A DNA stretch of 64,000 nucleotides from Candidatus Hydrogenedentota bacterium (GCA_903893795.1 CAITNO010000016.1:62001-126000); one strand, 5' to 3'; positions 37,672 through 44,877 are shown, numbered from the stretch's first letter. The notes: a model not told the origin generated them from the letters alone. Made by a program: numbers and translations.

Positions 37672-37750
37672 GGTGTTATCTCCTGTCTGCCATTATACCA
37701 CTCCGGCCAAAACGGCGCGATCGGCTCACTTGAAGCTGTACGGGAAATGC

Positions 37751-38836
37751 TCACGCATGCTTGCCGCGACTCCTCTTGCCCGAGGATTCTTGGAGGCTTT
37801 TCGTCTCATTGACGGCTTCGATAAAATGGCTTTCAACGGGAGATGGCTCGTCCAGATGGGCGGTATGATAAACGTCGAATTCAGCGCGTGCTTTTTGAAG
37901 GGCTTCGTCATGACTGACAGCTCCCGCATGGGTCAGGGTTTCCCGGTCGCTGAGTTTCAGGAAGTCATCCAGTTTGGCAATCCAGTCCCGCATGTACATG
38001 GGCCGCCGGTGGAGCGCCTGCAACTCGGCAAACTCGAGATAAGCAGCGACAATCCGGTTGAGCGCCTCCAACTCATCCTCCTTCAGATAGTTCTTCGCGA
38101 TTTCCACGTCCGACCTCCTGGGCCTGTCCCCCGCCCAAGAAGTCAGACCCATGTTGGGCAGGGCTGCATCGGCGCGTTGGACAAGAACCTCGGCGGCGGT
38201 GTGGCCATGGGCGGCCCAGTGCATTTTGTTTTGCACCGAGGCAAAGAAGACATGGGACTGGTCGTTTCCGGGATCGTAGTCTATGCTGGTGGCGTAAATG
38301 TCGAGCACCTTCCTCCAGAACACCTTTTCGGAGGACCGGATGTCCCGGATGCGGGACAGAAGTTCATCGAAGTAGTTGCCGTCACCCATCTGCTTGAGAC
38401 GGTCATCATCCAGCGTAAAACCTTTCACAAGATATTCATGTAGGCGCTGGGTCGCCCATATGCGGAACTGGACACCGCGGTGGGACTTGACGCGATACCC
38501 AACGGAGATGATGACATCGAGGCTAAAGTATTCCACCTGGTAAAGCTTGCCATCGGCGGCAGTTGTTGCAAAAACTGCAACAACTGAACGACGCTCCAAC
38601 TCGCCCTCCGCAAATATATTACGGATGTGCCTGGAAACAACGGACTTGTCGCGTTGAAACAGGTCCGCCATTTGGGAAAGGGACAGCCAGACGGTCTCGT
38701 CAACCATCCGCGTTTCGATGCGGGTATGACCATCCTCTGTCTGATAGAGGAGAAGGTGAGAAGAGAACGGGCCGGGCGACGGCATTCCCTTTGCGGCGTC
38801 TCCCTCGCCGTGTTTTGCTCCACGCCGTTTGGTCAT
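37751..38836 (-). CDS. RhuM family protein
   Basis: A 361-residue protein of the RhuM family. Conserved segments are WLSLSQMADLFQRDKSVVSRHIRNIF (helix-turn-helix-like), DVIISVGYRVKSHRGVQFRIWAT and RLHEYLVKGFTLDDDRL. RhuM genes are usually found within restriction-modification or genomic islands; the biochemical role is unknown. GAAGG precedes the start at 38836. It lies about 300 bases outside the tRNA-borne element and is convergent with no partner, so it may be a remnant of another island. Confidence 0.85.
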   Translation of the reverse strand: MTKRRGAKHGEGDAAKGMPSPGPFSSHLLLYQTEDGHTRIETRMVDETVWLSLSQMADLFQRDKSVVSRHIRNIFAEGELERRSVVAVFATTAADGKLYQVEYFSLDVIISVGYRVKSHRGVQFRIWATQRLHEYLVKGFTLDDDRLKQMGDGNYFDELLSRIRDIRSSEKVFWRKVLDIYATSIDYDPGNDQSHVFFASVQNKMHWAAHGHTAAEVLVQRADAALPNMGLTSWAGDRPRRSDVEIAKNYLKEDELEALNRIVAAYLEFAELQALHRRPMYMRDWIAKLDDFLKLSDRETLTHAGAVSHDEALQKARAEFDVYHTAHLDEPSPVESHFIEAVNETKSLQESSGKRSRGKHA

Positions 38837-39076
38837 TCGTGTGTGCCTTCCGTTTGTCCAGATGAGCGAAAAAGGGTCTGTCCTGTTTCGGAAGTTGTTA
38901 TATAGCAAAGCCCTGCATGACGGCAACCGGAGCCAAGCCGGTTGCAAGGGCGGCTCTGCGTTGGGGCAGGTGCTGCCGAAGAGCTGCATACGGTGCCAAA
39001 ACTTTACAGGATTGTCGGCAGTATAGGACGAGTTATGAGGATGGCACCGTTTTGGGAAGATGATTCAAGGGGTTCA

Positions 39077-39120
39077 AAACAAAACCGCCCTCTCTGCGAT
39101 GAGTTCCGCAAAGAGGGCGG
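39077..39120 (-). terminator. Original tRNA-Val rho-independent terminator, now separated from its gene
   Basis: On the minus strand, CCGCCCTCT ... AGAGGGCGG (39085-39120) is followed by TTTTGTTTTG. It sits 15 bases beyond the displaced tRNA-Val 3' half (39135-39180), in the orientation of that tRNA. It therefore looks like the terminator of the tRNA-Val gene before the element inserted. Confidence 0.85.
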
Positions 39121-39134
39121 CATCAAATCTTTAA

Positions 39135-39180
39135 TGGTGGGCGATAATGGGCTCGAACCATCGACCTCCACGATGTCAAC
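39135..39180 (-). other. Distal attachment site: displaced 3' half of tRNA-Val
   Basis: A 46-base copy of the 3' half of tRNA-Val (anticodon loop through CCA). It matches 44986-45031 except at two positions. Read on the tRNA strand, the T-stem is GATGG/CCATT here and GTTGG/CCAAT in the intact gene, so the two changes swap a base pair and keep the stem. Identity ends sharply after the anticodon loop. This marks the boundary of a 5.85-kb element (39181 to about 45031). Confidence 0.92.
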
Positions 39181-39610
39181 CGGCCCGGACCCCTTTTCGA
39201 GGTGCCAAAACCGTCCGCGTTTCAACTGACCAAAACCGCGTTTCACCCGCATTTTCAGGGGATGAAACCGTTCTCATTCAACTGTCAACCTCTGGAAGCA
39301 TGTTACACCCAATCACGGCGGATTGCAAACCAAAAAGGGTAATTACCCCGCACGATCACCCTGCCCACTCAGTGAACGTGCCCTATAGGACAACACAGGC
39401 GGTCCTTTTCAGCCCTTCCGGCCAGGCATGCCACAATGGCCCCGTGTCGCCGGTTCCCGGACAGGCGCATCAGCCACAAGGTCGCGGTGCCGGTCGCGCC
39501 TCTCAGGGGCGCACAGACGGTTAGAAACAGAAGCCCCGGCCAGCACGGGGCCAACCGGGGGCATGGGGCCGGGTTTGAATTCTCAGTTTTCAGGCAGGCC
39601 AGATGTTTGG
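39181..39610. other. Left end of the element, no gene
   Basis: 430 bases between the attachment site and the first gene. It has two imperfect copies of CCAAAACCG..CGCGTTTCA (about 39206-39251) and the palindrome AGGGTAATTACCCC at 39336-39349, which recurs at the other end of the element. Frames across the tRNA remnant translate to tRNA artefacts and are not genes. Confidence 0.55.
39336..39349. promoter_or_regulatory. Palindrome GGGTAATTACCC, left copy
   Basis: Shares 13 bases, GGGTAATTACCCC, with 44899-44911. The copies lie about 155 and 120 bases from the two ends of the element. This fits a binding site for the integrase, excisionase or a repressor; the role is inferred. Confidence 0.55.
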
Positions 39611-40093
39611 CTACCCGTTGTCCGGGCCGTCGGTGTCTTCTTCGCGAAGCGTCGGACCACCCAGGTCGAGCGTGAAGCGCACGACGCGCGGTTCGTCTCC
39701 CGCGTCCATGGCAAACTTTGCGGGCGTGTCCAACCCGAACAGCCGGGCACGCCGGGCCATGATGGAAAGCACACGGTCCACCGCCGGCAGTTCTCCAGCC
39801 AGGGCCTTCGGCCACAGCGCGGAAAACATCGTGTCCAGCCGTTCGCTTTCGAGTTGGCGCATGACTTCGGCAGTTTCCCGGTTGCTCTCGCACAATTCCT
39901 GAATGCAGCGGTCAACGTCGCGCCAGGCGGTTGCCGTGTCGCATTTCAGCGCGGCGCCGATCTCCCGGAAATTGTTTCCTTCGATGCGCAAAGCAAGGGC
40001 GCGGGAAGCCCTCATTCTGGCGGAGATGGAATCGCCCCGCGTCGTGTTGGCCTTGCGCCTTTTTGCGGATTCATTGTTGCGTGGTTTTGTCAT
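39611..40093 (-). CDS. Phage terminase small-subunit-like helix-turn-helix protein
   Basis: A 160-residue protein. RASRALALRIEGNNFREIGAALKCDTATAWRDV forms an N-terminal helix-turn-helix, followed by helices ending in AVDRVLSIMARRARLFGLDTP, a pattern I recall from small-terminase-like proteins next to phage packaging genes. Here no large terminase follows. Satellites carry such proteins to redirect a helper phage's packaging. The start overlaps the stop of the upstream 60-residue gene in ATGA. Confidence 0.6.
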   Translation of the reverse strand: MTKPRNNESAKRRKANTTRGDSISARMRASRALALRIEGNNFREIGAALKCDTATAWRDVDRCIQELCESNRETAEVMRQLESERLDTMFSALWPKALAGELPAVDRVLSIMARRARLFGLDTPAKFAMDAGDEPRVVRFTLDLGGPTLREEDTDGPDNG

Positions 40094-40272
40094 GCCTTGC
40101 CCTTCTTCTTTGCCACGGCGTTGATTCGGCGCATGCGCGCGGCGTGTCCGGCGGCCCGAATGGCGCGCCCCTTTGCCGCCAGGGCGGCGCGCACTTCCAT
40201 GCTGACCGGCCATTCCCGCTTGATCTTCGGTTTGCTACTCCCGCGAGCGTCATCCGTTTTCTTGTTGTCCAT
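40090..40272 (-). CDS. Small basic protein (60 aa)
   Basis: A 60-residue, Lys/Arg/Ala-rich protein with no recognised family (MDNKKTDDARG at the start, NAVAKKKGKA at the end). Its stop overlaps the start of the terminase-small-like gene by 4 bases (ATGA), and its own start lies 23 bases inside the end of the nuclease gene, with AGGAGA upstream. Tight packing and an intact ribosome site support it as real. It could bind nucleic acid, judging by charge only. Confidence 0.6.
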   Translation of the reverse strand: MDNKKTDDARGSSKPKIKREWPVSMEVRAALAAKGRAIRAAGHAARMRRINAVAKKKGKA

Positions 40273-40621
40273 GGTCTCTTCTCCTGTCTGCCACGTGCCG
40301 CGGCGTTTGATGGTGCCACCGTACCTGATTCAACAGATCGGCGAGATAGTCGAGCGGCACCGTCGCGTAAGCGCCGGTCTGCCGTTCGGCCTTGGTTACG
40401 AGGATCACGGTCTGGCCGTTGCGGCCGTATTTCTTTTGGGCCTTTTCGAGCAGCGAATGGTGACGGAACTTCCGATATGCCTTGCACTCCGCAATCAGGC
40501 CGGCGTCCGTCACGATGACATCCGGCGCGGATTCAAAGAGGTCCTGTCGCACGATGCGCCTGCCGCCCAAGGTTGCGGCCACGGTCCGTTCAAGGTCTTT
40601 CCATCGGGAGGAATGTTTCAT
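40250..40621 (-). CDS. PD-(D/E)xK nuclease-like protein (Holliday-junction resolvase type)
   Basis: A 123-residue protein with the nuclease core SAPDVIV (Asp34) and AECKAYR (Glu45, Lys47), the D..ExK spacing of small archaeal-resolvase or restriction-like nucleases. An N-terminal helix with Glu11 (KDLERTVAATLGG) completes the usual set. The C-terminal tail after the YLADLL helix is poorly structured and overlaps the next gene. A GGGGGGTG stretch precedes the start. It may resolve branched DNA during replication or recombination of the element. Confidence 0.65.
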   Translation of the reverse strand: MKHSSRWKDLERTVAATLGGRRIVRQDLFESAPDVIVTDAGLIAECKAYRKFRHHSLLEKAQKKYGRNGQTVILVTKAERQTGAYATVPLDYLADLLNQVRWHHQTPRHVADRRRDHGQQENG

Positions 40622-40700
40622 GTCAGCACCCCCCTACATGCATGTCCGGCCAACGGGCGGACACGTGAGTGACATCCGTTACTATGCGTCTCAGTAACAT

Positions 40701-40789
40701 CAGTGAATCAGTATCTCTGTGACACTTGGAGACCGGGTTTCTCAGTGAATCGGGTTTCATGAATCACCCTCTAATCTCTGTGACACTTG
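40701..40789. repeat. Iteron-like direct repeats
   Basis: The 16-base unit ATCTCTGTGACACTTG occurs at 40713-40728 and 40774-40789, and CAGTGAATC occurs at 40701 and 40743. The set spans the gap between the nuclease and winged-helix genes and the last codons of the latter. Clustered short direct repeats beside a DNA-binding gene resemble a replication origin or operator; inference only. Confidence 0.5.
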
Positions 40790-41350
40790 AACGTCTCCCA
40801 AGACGTACCGTTGTGCCAGGGTTGTCGTATACTTTCCCGACTTGGCGAAATAGCCTTTCGCCGTCAGGACGGTCAGCAGGCGGGACACCCGTTTGGGAGA
40901 CATCCCCAAGAGCTTGGCAACCTTGTGACACGGGAGAAAGAAATCGCCCTGTAGCTGCTCGTACAGACGCGCTCCGATGGTGTAGATTCTGCTCGCGTCC
41001 TTGTGGTATTCCGGCGTCGGCCACCTGCCCGGCAACATCGTTATTCGGGAAATGCTGGCGGCCTCGGCCAGGGGATCACTGCCTTCGGGGGTGCAAATAT
41101 GCCATGCTTCAAAGAAAGCCTCCAAGGCAACTTCCGGGCCGGGCACATAATCTTCGGCGAGTTCCATTACCAGACCCTCGAACAGCATCGGGTCCAGGGC
41201 GTCAAGTGCGACAGAGTGTTGCAGCGCCACGCCCTTGCACCTTCGTGCCAAGCGAAACGGGCTTTGCCAATCTGTGCTGGCGTCCACAAACTCAATCGGG
41301 TCATCGGCCAGGCTTTCCTTCACCAGCGTTATCAGGCGGGATGTCTTCAT
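40757..41350 (-). CDS. Winged-helix DNA-binding protein of the element
   Basis: About 197 residues (MKTSRLITLVKESL...). The C-terminal third holds a winged helix (FFLPCHKVAKLLGMSPKRVSRLLTVLTAKGYFAKSGK; the recognition helix includes PKRVSRLL). The N-terminal part is helical with no recognised family. Start at 41350 is preferred because it overlaps the stop of a 14-codon frame with a strong ribosome site (ATGA); a Met two codons earlier (41356) is possible. Repeats overlap its 3' end, so it may be a replication initiator or regulator. Confidence 0.6.
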   Translation of the reverse strand: MKTSRLITLVKESLADDPIEFVDASTDWQSPFRLARRCKGVALQHSVALDALDPMLFEGLVMELAEDYVPGPEVALEAFFEAWHICTPEGSDPLAEAASISRITMLPGRWPTPEYHKDASRIYTIGARLYEQLQGDFFLPCHKVAKLLGMSPKRVSRLLTVLTAKGYFAKSGKYTTTLAQRYVLGDVQVSQRLEGDS

Positions 41351-41391
41351 GCCCATGTCAGCGACCCCCGCATTTGTGCTAGAATGTCCAT
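41347..41391 (-). CDS. Short leader peptide (14 aa) coupled to the winged-helix gene
   Basis: MDILAQMRGSLTWA, preceded by GAGGAAA at 8 bases, the best ribosome site in this part of the element. Its TGA overlaps the ATG at 41350. A GC-rich hairpin (41407-41440) lies just upstream. This geometry suggests translational coupling, possibly regulatory. Confidence 0.4.
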   Translation of the reverse strand: MDILAQMRGSLTWA

Positions 41392-41676
41392 GTGATTTTT
41401 CCTCAAGCTCCCCGTGGACGCCTGCCAGGCTGCGGGGAGCATTTTTTTAGCCCCGCGTCGGGGGCGTGGAGGTCAACGGTTTGGGGTGCCGCCCCAAGGG
41501 CTTGAAGCGGCGCGATTTGCGCGGGGGCGTTGCACTTTCAGTGACGGCGCGAGCGGGGTAAATACCCAAAGCGGCCGTAGAATCGCCTCTGAGGCGCGCA
41601 CATCCGCCGGGGCAGGAACGCCCCCCCTCGGTGCCGCTCGCGCATTCACAGCCCTTGTGCGCAGTCCTACCGCCCG
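41392..41676. other. Region between DUF1580-like gene and leader peptide
   Basis: 285 bases. It contains the 41407-41448 hairpin and T-run. A 77-codon minus-strand frame (41447-41680) overlaps the DUF1580-like stop in ATGA but encodes a Gly/Arg/Pro-rich sequence with no recognisable fold; I regard it as unlikely to be a gene. Confidence 0.35.
41407..41448 (+). terminator. Terminator-like hairpin on the plus strand within the element
   Basis: GCTCCCCG ... CGGGGAGC followed by ATTTTTTTAG, a good rho-independent terminator shape for plus-strand transcription, although all element genes are on the minus strand. On the minus strand the same hairpin lies in the 5' leader of the winged-helix gene, without a T-run. 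Confidence 0.6.
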
Positions 41677-42003
41677 TCATCGTGCGGGCCTCTTGAATTC
41701 ACGTTCGGCGCGATCGAGGTCGCGGGCCAGTTGCGCCGCGGTGCGCTTGGGTTTGGTCTTGGAGGTGGGCGCGGCGGGTGTCGTGGGCGGGTTCAACCGC
41801 TCGATGGTCTGGGCGGCCAGGGCGCGGCTGAAGGCATCCAAGGCCGCGCGGTTTGTGAACCAGCGCCGGCCCAGGCGGACAGCTTCGAGGCGGACACCGC
41901 CAATCCCATGCAGAGCCCAACGAAACACGGTAGGATAGGACGGGTGGTGCGGCAACAGGGCGGGAACGTCGGTCAGTTCAATCAGGTCGGCCAGTTCGTT
42001 CAT
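41677..42003 (-). CDS. DUF1580-like / excisionase-type MerR helix-turn-helix protein
   Basis: A 108-residue protein. HPSYPTVFRWALHGIGGVRLEAVRLGRRWFTNRAALDAFSRAL is the DUF1580-like pattern (winged helix with VRLEA..GRRWFT), which I recall from planctomycete mobile elements and which resembles phage excisionases. The C-terminal tail is basic and Pro/Thr/Lys-rich. It likely directs excision by the integrase or regulates it. Confidence 0.8.
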   Translation of the reverse strand: MNELADLIELTDVPALLPHHPSYPTVFRWALHGIGGVRLEAVRLGRRWFTNRAALDAFSRALAAQTIERLNPPTTPAAPTSKTKPKRTAAQLARDLDRAEREFKRPAR

Positions 42004-42030
42004 GGGGTTTGCCTTTTGGTATCGGGACCA

Positions 42031-42082
42031 AAAGCAAAAAGCGTCGCGCCGACAAGCGATTAAGCCTGCCGATGCGACGCTT
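42031..42082 (-). terminator. Rho-independent terminator after the 185-residue cargo gene
   Basis: On the minus strand, AAGCGTCGC ... GCGACGCTT (42039-42082) is followed by TTTGCTTT. It lies 66 bases past the stop of the gene at 42148 and upstream of the DUF1580-like gene, insulating the cargo from the downstream genes. Confidence 0.75.
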
Positions 42083-42147
42083 GACCCAAAACAGGATGGA
42101 GACGAGGCGTCTTTTTGCAGATTAGATTATGTCAGGCTCGCGCCTTC

Positions 42148-42705
42148 TCATTCAGTGCGCGAGCTATGTCCTTGTGGCGTTTCCGTCGATTTGAGCACGA
42201 CTGGCTTCCGTTTGCACCTGTACCACCCGGGGTTCGTATTATCGTCCCGGATGACGCCGTATACGTCGTCCTTGGTGCGCATGTTGTGAACCATGCTACG
42301 ATTGCGCGTCACCTTTTCCCCGTCATGTTTCCTCAGTACAAACCGCCCCGTCTTGTAGAGCGCAACGTACTTCTTAATGTCGGGAGTAGACAGGCGCAAG
42401 CTAGCCTCTACGGCCCTATTGCTCTTCAGAAGGGCCTTTATAAGGTCGGGCTCAGACCGTCCGACTCCGGAAGCGTAGGTGAGGTGTCTACTCAGGCGCT
42501 GTTGAGGGCTTCCTTTGTCCGCCGACTCCCTAAGAAAAGAATCCTCGAACGCGAGGATGAAAAGGTCTGATTGAAAGTCCGGGACGAAGAGTGACGTTCC
42601 CGCCAAGGGATTTCCTTTCCAGAAACCCAGTTCCCGGAGGGCCTTTTCCATTCCCTGCCGCGCTTGATTTATCGCCTCGTTACTATACTTGGATATCTTA
42701 TCCAT
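42148..42705 (-). CDS. Cargo protein of unknown function (185 aa)
   Basis: A soluble 185-residue protein (MDKISKYSNEAINQARQGME at the start; RTKDDVYGVIRDDNTNPGWY near the end), rich in charged residues and with no recognised domain, signal peptide or membrane segment. It is more AT-rich than host genes. It has its own near-consensus promoter (42728-42756), an AAGGAA ribosome site and a terminator, so it is an independent unit between integrase and excisionase, a place where satellites often carry accessory or defence genes. Confidence 0.65.
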   Translation of the reverse strand: MDKISKYSNEAINQARQGMEKALRELGFWKGNPLAGTSLFVPDFQSDLFILAFEDSFLRESADKGSPQQRLSRHLTYASGVGRSEPDLIKALLKSNRAVEASLRLSTPDIKKYVALYKTGRFVLRKHDGEKVTRNRSMVHNMRTKDDVYGVIRDDNTNPGWYRCKRKPVVLKSTETPQGHSSRTE

Positions 42706-42727
42706 TTATCGGTTCCTTTTCACCGGA

Positions 42728-42756
42728 AATATAGCAGAAGTTTCCGATATTTGCAA
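42728..42756 (-). promoter_or_regulatory. Sigma-70 promoter of the 185-residue cargo gene
   Basis: Minus strand: TTGCAA (42751-42756), 17-base spacer, TATATT (42728-42733). The start of transcription would lie about 15 bases before the ATG's ribosome site. Confidence 0.75.
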
Positions 42757-42796
42757 CCCCCCGTGATAGGGCTTGTTCCGGCGTAACGGCACATCG

Positions 42797-43432
42797 TCAC
42801 TTCTTCTGTTGCGCCGATATGTCTTGTATCTCTTTTGTGTCGAGGATATGGAAGGCAAACGTGTAGACTTCCTTCTGCCCCTCTATCTCGAATGGAATCA
42901 TGACCGATATGTTATTGATCGCTGACTTTCGGTCATTGTACGGCAGGAAAACCAGTGTGCTGCTACCTACCCGTATGATACCGTCCGGGCAACACAGGGT
43001 TTGCGATAAAGACGCACCTGCCGGAATGGAAATGGGAGCTTGCGCCAAAGAAGTATTCATTAGCACAACATCGCCGCGAACCAGACGATGGGCATTGCCA
43101 GCCGCATCAACAAAGGAGGAATTGTCCCACTCAATACGAATCGGTTGTGTGGTCTTATTTGAGATTCGAATGACGAATCCATTCAAGGAAAATGACCATG
43201 TCGCCGTCAGCAGACCATCCTCATACGAGTCGCCGTCCTCAGTTATTTTGGCTTGACCAAATTTCTCTACTGCCGCTTGTGGCCGGTCAACATTTGTGAG
43301 GCGAACTGGTGCTTTGATCACGGCTGCCGCTTGTGGCCGGTCAACGTTTGTGTGGCTAGCCGGCGCTTTTGACATAGTTGAAATACAACCGCAGAGAAGG
43401 CACAGGCAACACAGGACAGTAACGCGTTTCAT
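42797..43432 (-). CDS. Cargo lipoprotein of unknown function (211 aa)
   Basis: A lipoprotein (MKRVTVLCCLCLLCGC, lipobox LCGC) with a linker containing two copies of TNVDRPQAA (about 28-37 and 46-54), then a beta-rich globular domain (about 60-205). That domain has the look of a FxLyD- or DUF-type immunoglobulin-like fold (FSLNGFVIRISNKTTQPIRIEWDNSSFVDAAG). Start at 43432 has GAGGAGA; a Met five codons earlier is less well placed. Own promoter at 43522-43550. Surface lipoproteins on mobile elements often block superinfection; this is only a possibility here. Confidence 0.7.
   Translation of the reverse strand: MKRVTVLCCLCLLCGCISTMSKAPASHTNVDRPQAAAVIKAPVRLTNVDRPQAAVEKFGQAKITEDGDSYEDGLLTATWSFSLNGFVIRISNKTTQPIRIEWDNSSFVDAAGNAHRLVRGDVVLMNTSLAQAPISIPAGASLSQTLCCPDGIIRVGSSTLVFLPYNDRKSAINNISVMIPFEIEGQKEVYTFAFHILDTKEIQDISAQQKK
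43271..43358. repeat. Direct repeat inside the cargo lipoprotein gene
   Basis: TGCCGCTTGTGGCCGGTCAAC followed by a TTTGTG tail occurs twice, 54 bases apart (a multiple of three), duplicating the TNVDRPQAA peptide in frame. Confidence 0.85.
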
Positions 43433-43521
43433 TTCGTCTCTCCTCATTGTTTCTCACCCGACTTGTTGGCACTCACCCTCTCGGCCGCATTGCAGGAATG
43501 TGGGGATGATCTACTTCAATC

Positions 43522-43550
43522 ACTATAGAAGCCGTTGCATCCCATTTCAA
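43522..43550 (-). promoter_or_regulatory. Sigma-70 promoter of the cargo lipoprotein gene
   Basis: Minus strand: TTGAAA (43545-43550), 17-base spacer, TATAGT (43522-43527). It lies between the integrase stop and the lipoprotein start, giving a leader of about 80 bases. Confidence 0.75.
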
Positions 43551-43596
43551 GTAAGCACATAGTTCCCTGTCTGTCCGGCAGACGTGGTGCCAGTGG

Positions 43597-44877
43597 TCAT
43601 CCCAATTTCGCCATGATCGCGCTGGCGAGTTCGCTGTTGATCCTTGCGTAGTGTTCACTCATTGAAATGCGGCTGTGCCCCAAGACGGCGGCGGCACAAT
43701 CCAGACTCGCGGCGTCGCGGATGCGGACGGCGCAAGCATGGCGGCCCTCATATGGGCAGAATGCGCGGAGCATGGGCACCTCTGTCATCCCTGCCGCCTT
43801 GCGCTCCACGTTGTCCGCCTTGCGGTCGCGGTTCACGCGGTCAACGGCGCGGGAAACGGCCCTCCTGAATTCCGCGTGGTGGTAGTGGTCACCGGGCACG
43901 GTCTTGGGCTTGGCGGCACGGTTGGAACCCTGAACGTTTCCGCATGACAGCGGAGTAACGCGGGCCTCATGGCGGCGGTCCAGAGTTTCTTGATAGGACT
44001 CTGCCGGGGAAAACAGATAGGCGTCATCGGCCCGGAGCAGGAACGGCCTTAGAATCCGCTGCGCTTTCGGCCCGAAGTGCAACACGCGGTCTTTGCCAAG
44101 ATGGGCGGTCTTGTGTTCTGTCAACACGACGCGCCACACGGGGCCGGAGCGGTCAAGGTCGCACGGGCGCAAGTTCAGGATCTCGCTTGGACGGGCACCG
44201 GAGAGGAACATGATTTCCAGCGCGGCCATGACCGGCGACGGCAGGTACTCCCTCACCGCGTCCAGTTCCTCTTGCGTGATGGCCTGCCGCGTGGTGCTTT
44301 CCCGCGCCAGGGTGAAGCCCTTGCGCAGTCCCTCAAGGGTGGCAAGGCGTTGGTATGTCTCGATTGGCAAGAGCCCCTCGGATGCAGACCACCGGAACAT
44401 GCGCACAATGGCCCGTACCGCCTCATTGGTAAACTTGCGGGTCCAGCCGCGGCGGCCGGCCTTGCCGGTTTCGGGGTCGGCCGGCCGCCCGTCAATCATG
44501 GTGGTGCGCACCGCCTTTAGCAGTTGCGGCGTGAATTGCATGGCGGGCATGGTACCGCACAGGTCGAGCAGCGGCTGAATGAAGCCCTTGATCCGCTCCA
44601 CGTTCAACGGCGCGGCGGCGTAGTACTCCACGCAATGCGCCTTGTACCGGGTGGCCAGTTCCAGAACACGGAGATCATCCGGCGGCGGCGGGGGTGCCTG
44701 ACAGGACCGGCCCAGCCATTCCGCGACGGCGATCTTGTGGCGGGCTTGGGCCTCGGTTCGGTCACTGCCCAAGTAGGTATCCTTGCCGGACAGCCGGACG
44801 CGGAATTGCCCGCTGGGCTTGTGGAAAGACATGCGCGAGGTGCGCAGCTTCGGGGCGGGTGCGGATGCCTTTTTCAT
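43597..44877 (-). CDS. Tyrosine-type site-specific integrase
   Basis: A 426-residue tyrosine recombinase that inserts the element into tRNA-Val. Catalytic residues: Arg229 (SGARPSEI), Lys256 (EHKT), Arg379 (EGRHACAVR), His401 (LGHSRISMSEHY) and nucleophile Tyr410. The residue three before Arg379, usually His in phage integrases, is Tyr376. The N-terminal ~60 residues are an arm-binding-type domain and about 70-190 the core-binding domain. It lies 109 bases from the tRNA end in the same direction. GGGAG precedes the ATG. Confidence 0.93.
   Translation of the reverse strand: MKKASAPAPKLRTSRMSFHKPSGQFRVRLSGKDTYLGSDRTEAQARHKIAVAEWLGRSCQAPPPPPDDLRVLELATRYKAHCVEYYAAAPLNVERIKGFIQPLLDLCGTMPAMQFTPQLLKAVRTTMIDGRPADPETGKAGRRGWTRKFTNEAVRAIVRMFRWSASEGLLPIETYQRLATLEGLRKGFTLARESTTRQAITQEELDAVREYLPSPVMAALEIMFLSGARPSEILNLRPCDLDRSGPVWRVVLTEHKTAHLGKDRVLHFGPKAQRILRPFLLRADDAYLFSPAESYQETLDRRHEARVTPLSCGNVQGSNRAAKPKTVPGDHYHHAEFRRAVSRAVDRVNRDRKADNVERKAAGMTEVPMLRAFCPYEGRHACAVRIRDAASLDCAAAVLGHSRISMSEHYARINSELASAIMAKLG

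Noticed and set aside
39147-39524. A 125-codon plus-strand frame starting in the tRNA remnant
   Set aside because: Its first residues (MGSNHRPPRCQ) are the usual artefact of translating the antisense of a tRNA, and no ribosome site precedes it.
41447-41680. A 77-codon minus-strand frame with an ATGA overlap after the DUF1580-like gene
   Set aside because: The overlap is attractive, but the Gly/Arg/Pro-rich translation looks like non-coding GC-rich sequence and no ribosome site is evident. Kept only as a note in the region description.
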